From contig JARROD010000157.1 of NCBI GenBank assembly GCA_037384225.1, positions 1 through 19,170 of the forward strand: DNA of 19,170 bases. Reading direction: 5' to 3'. This document shows positions 16,572-19,170 of this stretch, piece after piece. This stretch comes from JARROD01 sp037384225. GTDB lineage: Bacteria; Pseudomonadota; Gammaproteobacteria; Pseudomonadales; Cellvibrionaceae. The position numbers and the translations under genes were made by a program. Positions within the stretch are counted from its first letter, which is position 1, and the number at the start of each line of letters is the position of its first letter. A model generated the notes under the pieces. The model did not search any database. It was not told the origin of the DNA and worked only from the letters and a program-made list of their open reading frames with translations.

Positions 16572-16591
16572 CCGCCAGTGGCGGGTTAACC
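16572..16591. promoter_or_regulatory. Paired dyads in the algZ-argH divergent spacer
   Basis: CCGCCAGTGGCGG (16572-16584) is directly joined to GGTTAACC (16584-16591). Two adjoining palindromes between divergent genes could be a regulator site, but I recognise no known operator. No clear promoter for either gene stands out in the 254-base spacer. Confidence 0.25.
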
Positions 16592-16703
16592 GAACCGACT
16601 CTGATACGGCGCCGTTGCCCGAGCCATGTAAATTGTGTTCCGCCGTATCTCACGGCATTTAATGGCAAGAGTCAATATTCTTCTAAATTTAGGCGAAAAT
16701 ACC

Positions 16704-18095
16704 ATGAGCCAAAACGAACAAACCCTAAAGCCCTGGGGCGGACGCTTTTCCGAACCCACGGATGCCTTTGTTGAACGTTTTACCGCCTCGGTCGGTTTTG
16801 ACCACCGTCTCTATCACCACGATATCAATGGTTCTATAGCTCACGCGACAATGCTTGCCAAAGTCGGTGTGCTCAGCGCCGACGAAAAGCAGCAAATTAT
16901 AGACGGACTGGAAAGTATCCGGCGAGAGATCGAAGCCGGAACATTCACTTGGTCAGTCAGCCTGGAAGACGTGCATATGAATATAGAGGCGGCGCTGACT
17001 CAGCGCATCGGCATCACCGGCAAAAAATTACACACAGGTCGCTCCCGCAACGACCAGGTGGCAACGGATATACGCCTGTACCTGCGCGATGAGATCGATA
17101 CTATCGGCAAAGAGTTGAAGCGTCTGCAAGGTGGGTTGCTGGAACTCGCTGAGCGCGAAGCCGATACCATCATGCCCGGATTTACCCACCTCCAGACAGC
17201 GCAGCCAGTAACCTTCGGCCATCACCTGCTGGCCTGGTTTGAAATGCTGGAGCGCGATCGCAGCCGGCTGTTGGATTGCCGCAAACGCATGAATCAGTCA
17301 CCTCTTGGCGCCGCCGCACTCGCCGGTACCACCTATCCCATTGATCGGGCTTATAGCGCCGAGTTATTGGGATTTGATGTCACCTGCGAAAACTCGCTGG
17401 ACGCCGTTAGTGACCGTGATTTCGGTGTCGAGTTCTGTGCCTTTGCGGCACTGCTGATGACCCACCTGTCCCGGGCCAGCGAAGAGCTTGTGTTGTGGGC
17501 TTCGGCCCAATTTGATTTTGTGGAATTGCCCGATCGATTCTGTACCGGCTCCTCGATTATGCCGCAAAAGAAAAACCCCGATGTCCCCGAGCTGGTACGC
17601 GGTAAAACCGGGCGAGTCAACGGTCACCTGGTGAGTCTGTTAACCCTGATCAAATCTCAACCTTTGGCGTATAACAAAGACAACCAGGAAGACAAAGAAC
17701 CACTTTTTGATACCATCGACACGGTAAAAGACTGCCTGCGCGCGTTTGCCGATATGGTTCCGACCATTCAGGCGAAGCGGGACAATATGTATGAGGCGGC
17801 CAAGCGTGGATTTTCCACAGCGACGGACCTGGCCGATTATCTGGTACGCCGCGGTGTCGCCTTTCGCGATGCCCATGAAATTGTTGGCAAGGCAGTTGCC
17901 TTCGGTATCGAGCAAAAAAAGGATCTTTCTGAATTGACCCTGCAACAATTGCAGCAGTTTTCCCCGGTTATAGAGCAGGAGGTTTTCAAAACGTTGACCC
18001 TGGAGGGCTCTGTCGCAGCGCGCAATCACGTCGGTGGAACCTCACCCGCGCAGGTTCGGGCCGCAGTATCTCGCGCCCGCCAGCGGCAGCAATAG
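16704..18095 (+). CDS. argH: Argininosuccinate lyase
   Basis: ArgH splits argininosuccinate into arginine and fumarate, the last step of arginine synthesis, as a cytoplasmic homotetramer. The fumarase/aspartase-family signature GSSIMPQKKNP runs from Gly282, with catalytic Ser283; His162 in GFTHLQTAQP is the second active-site residue. LEDVHMNIEAALTQR and GKKLHTGRSRNDQVATD are typical. The ATG at 16704 (MSQNEQTLKPWGGRF) gives 463 residues, the family norm, with AGGCG about nine bases upstream; the open frame further upstream (from 16635) is not family sequence. Divergent from algZ, the same neighbour as in pseudomonads. Confidence 0.97.
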   Translation: MSQNEQTLKPWGGRFSEPTDAFVERFTASVGFDHRLYHHDINGSIAHATMLAKVGVLSADEKQQIIDGLESIRREIEAGTFTWSVSLEDVHMNIEAALTQRIGITGKKLHTGRSRNDQVATDIRLYLRDEIDTIGKELKRLQGGLLELAEREADTIMPGFTHLQTAQPVTFGHHLLAWFEMLERDRSRLLDCRKRMNQSPLGAAALAGTTYPIDRAYSAELLGFDVTCENSLDAVSDRDFGVEFCAFAALLMTHLSRASEELVLWASAQFDFVELPDRFCTGSSIMPQKKNPDVPELVRGKTGRVNGHLVSLLTLIKSQPLAYNKDNQEDKEPLFDTIDTVKDCLRAFADMVPTIQAKRDNMYEAAKRGFSTATDLADYLVRRGVAFRDAHEIVGKAVAFGIEQKKDLSELTLQQLQQFSPVIEQEVFKTLTLEGSVAARNHVGGTSPAQVRAAVSRARQRQQ

Positions 18096-18113
18096 TTGCA
18101 TAATTTATGTTCG

Positions 18114-18155
18114 GAGTCACTTTGTGGCTTTGACGCTTGCGACTCAAAATTTATT
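18114..18155 (+). terminator. Weak terminator candidate after argH
   Basis: GAGTC (18114-18118) can pair with GACTC (18141-18145), and an AT-rich AAAATTTATT follows. The stem is only 5 bp with a long loop, so this is a low-confidence call. Confidence 0.25.
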
Positions 18156-18254
18156 CATTATTGGGTTCAAGACGGCTAAAATTATAGTTGAAACTCCAAC
18201 CTGCGACCCCGGCTACATTTCCAGGGCTGCATAACTGGCAGGATAAGCCTGATT

Positions 18255-19131
18255 ATGGCCGACGAACCCAGTAAAAAAATCTCCTCTCGAAAATTGAAAC
18301 ACTGCAACAAGAGCTGGCGACACTGCGTGCCACTCAGGCGCAAACACCGCTCTTGAACCCTGACAATGAAGCCGAATTCGCGCGCCTGGTACTTTGGAAG
18401 AATTATTTATTTACCCGAGCGCCTATTTCCGACCGCAATCAGTCATTGCGCAATTGGATAAATGTACAGCGGCGCGAAAAAACCACCAATGCGAACTCAA
18501 TATCACCAATACTTCAGCCCCGGCTGCCGAAAATGAACGCTGGTTACAACTTCAGACACAAATCGTGACCGGTAGCAAAGCCACTGATATCAAATGTATC
18601 ATCGGGATACTGACCGATATTGCAGAGCACAAAAAGGGGCTGGAATTAATTTACGATCTCGACCCGGGGATTCCCAATCATTTGCGGGGAGACGCCCGTC
18701 ACCTGCGGCAAATTATTTATAGCTTGGTTGACAACGCAATTAAATTTACAGAAAAAGGTGAGATCATCATTAAGATGGAATGCCGAGAAAAAACAGAAAA
18801 CGGCGTCAATCTACAGTTTTCTGTGGTCAACTCCGGTATTGGTATGGATACTCCACAAAAACAGCTTCTCTTCGCCCCATTTACCCAGATCGCTGGTTCT
18901 GTATCACGAAAATTTGGTGGCACCGGCTTGGGGTTGACTATCTGTCAACACCTAGTGAAACTTAGGCAGCGTTAGTGGACGAAACGATGAACGAGGCCGA
19001 GACTTATGCACGGGCAAATCGGTGTTGAAAGCATACCCAATAAAGGTAGCAACTTTTATTTCAGCGCCCGATTAAGGAACGGGCACGGAATAGCTTCCCG
19101 CCCCTCTATCAGTACTAAAAAGGGGTTTTGA
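18255..19131 (+). pseudogene. Decayed PAS-type sensor histidine kinase
   Basis: The ATG at 18255, with AGGATAAG before it, opens MADEPSKKI. One extra base in the A7 run at 18273-18279 would carry the frame into a coiled coil (LLSKIETLQQELATLRATQ). Another one-base shift near 18394 leads to the second half of a PAS/PAC domain ending GILTDIAEHKK. The frame then passes directly into GLELIYDLDPGIP...LRQIIYSLVDNAIKFTEKGEI, the start of the HATPase domain: the HisKA dimerisation region with its phospho-acceptor His is absent. The G1 box reads NSGIG in place of DxGIG, losing the key Asp. After GGTGLGLTICQHLVKL, a 42-bp insertion brings a stop, and the frame resumes MHGQIGVESIPNKGSNFYFSARL before ending at 19131. 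Part of this could be sequencing error at the A run, but the missing His and Asp are not. It may continue, further decayed, beyond the window. Confidence 0.8.
18964..19005 (+). repeat. 42-bp insertion flanked by ACTT, in the kinase relict
   Basis: Removing these 42 bases restores an ordinary kinase sequence (HLVKL-MHGQIGVES). ACTT occurs just before the insertion (18960-18963) and at its end (19002-19005), as a small target duplication would. The length is a multiple of three, but it brings an in-frame TAG. It contains the 16-mer also found at 10095-10110. Confidence 0.6.
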
Positions 19132-19170
19132 GGCGCCCACTTGGCTAGACGAAAAATCCCAACGTCTTTC

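Noticed and set aside
16635..16703. Extension of argH to an upstream start at 16635
   Set aside because: The added residues do not match argininosuccinate lyases, while the start at 16704 gives the normal N-terminus and has a ribosome site.

Overview
The window looks like a chromosomal, housekeeping stretch of a gammaproteobacterium. The block argH / algZ-algR-hemC-hemD-hemX-hemY facing trxA-rho-ubiD resembles Pseudomonas and Cellvibrio-type genomes, and the Rho, UbiD, ArgH and HemW proteins read as close gammaproteobacterial orthologues. The genus is inferred, not shown.

Layout, left to right. (1) 1-3572: the 3' part of hemW (heme chaperone), a 120-bp copy of a dispersed repeat, and an 802-residue hybrid histidine kinase with two receiver domains. 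(2) 3829-5919: ppk, polyphosphate kinase. (3) 6199-8450: trxA with a good sigma70-type promoter and a terminator, then a long leader and rho. Rho is interrupted only by a run of N whose two flanks are the same 25 bp, so it is an unmerged contig overlap and not a biological break. (4) 8544-10010: ubiD, for ubiquinone synthesis. (5) On the minus strand, 14409 down to 10115: hemC, hemD, hemX and hemY in one tightly packed operon (tetrapyrrole synthesis); hemY carries an in-frame TAA at codon 106. (6) 14482-14660: a full copy of the repeat with 29-bp perfect inverted ends, lying directly upstream of hemC. (7) 16449 down to 14688: algZ-algR, a LytTR-type two-component pair. (8) 16704-18095: argH, last step of arginine synthesis, divergent from algZ. 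(9) 18255-19131: a decayed sensor kinase gene with frameshifts, a missing HisKA region and a 42-bp insertion carrying a stop.

How the genes fit together: hemC and hemD make uroporphyrinogen III from porphobilinogen; hemX and hemY are the membrane proteins that habitually travel with them. AlgZ/AlgR upstream is a membrane sensor and DNA-binding regulator pair whose position next to hemC is conserved in pseudomonads. trxA, rho and ubiD are unrelated housekeeping functions kept side by side by ancestry.

I found no new defence, secretion or biosynthetic system. What deserves a second look is smaller: the inverted-end repeat and the coding-like pattern of differences between its copies, the hemY nonsense codon, the collapsed rho contig junction, the decayed kinase with its small insertion, and overlapping hairpins after trxA.
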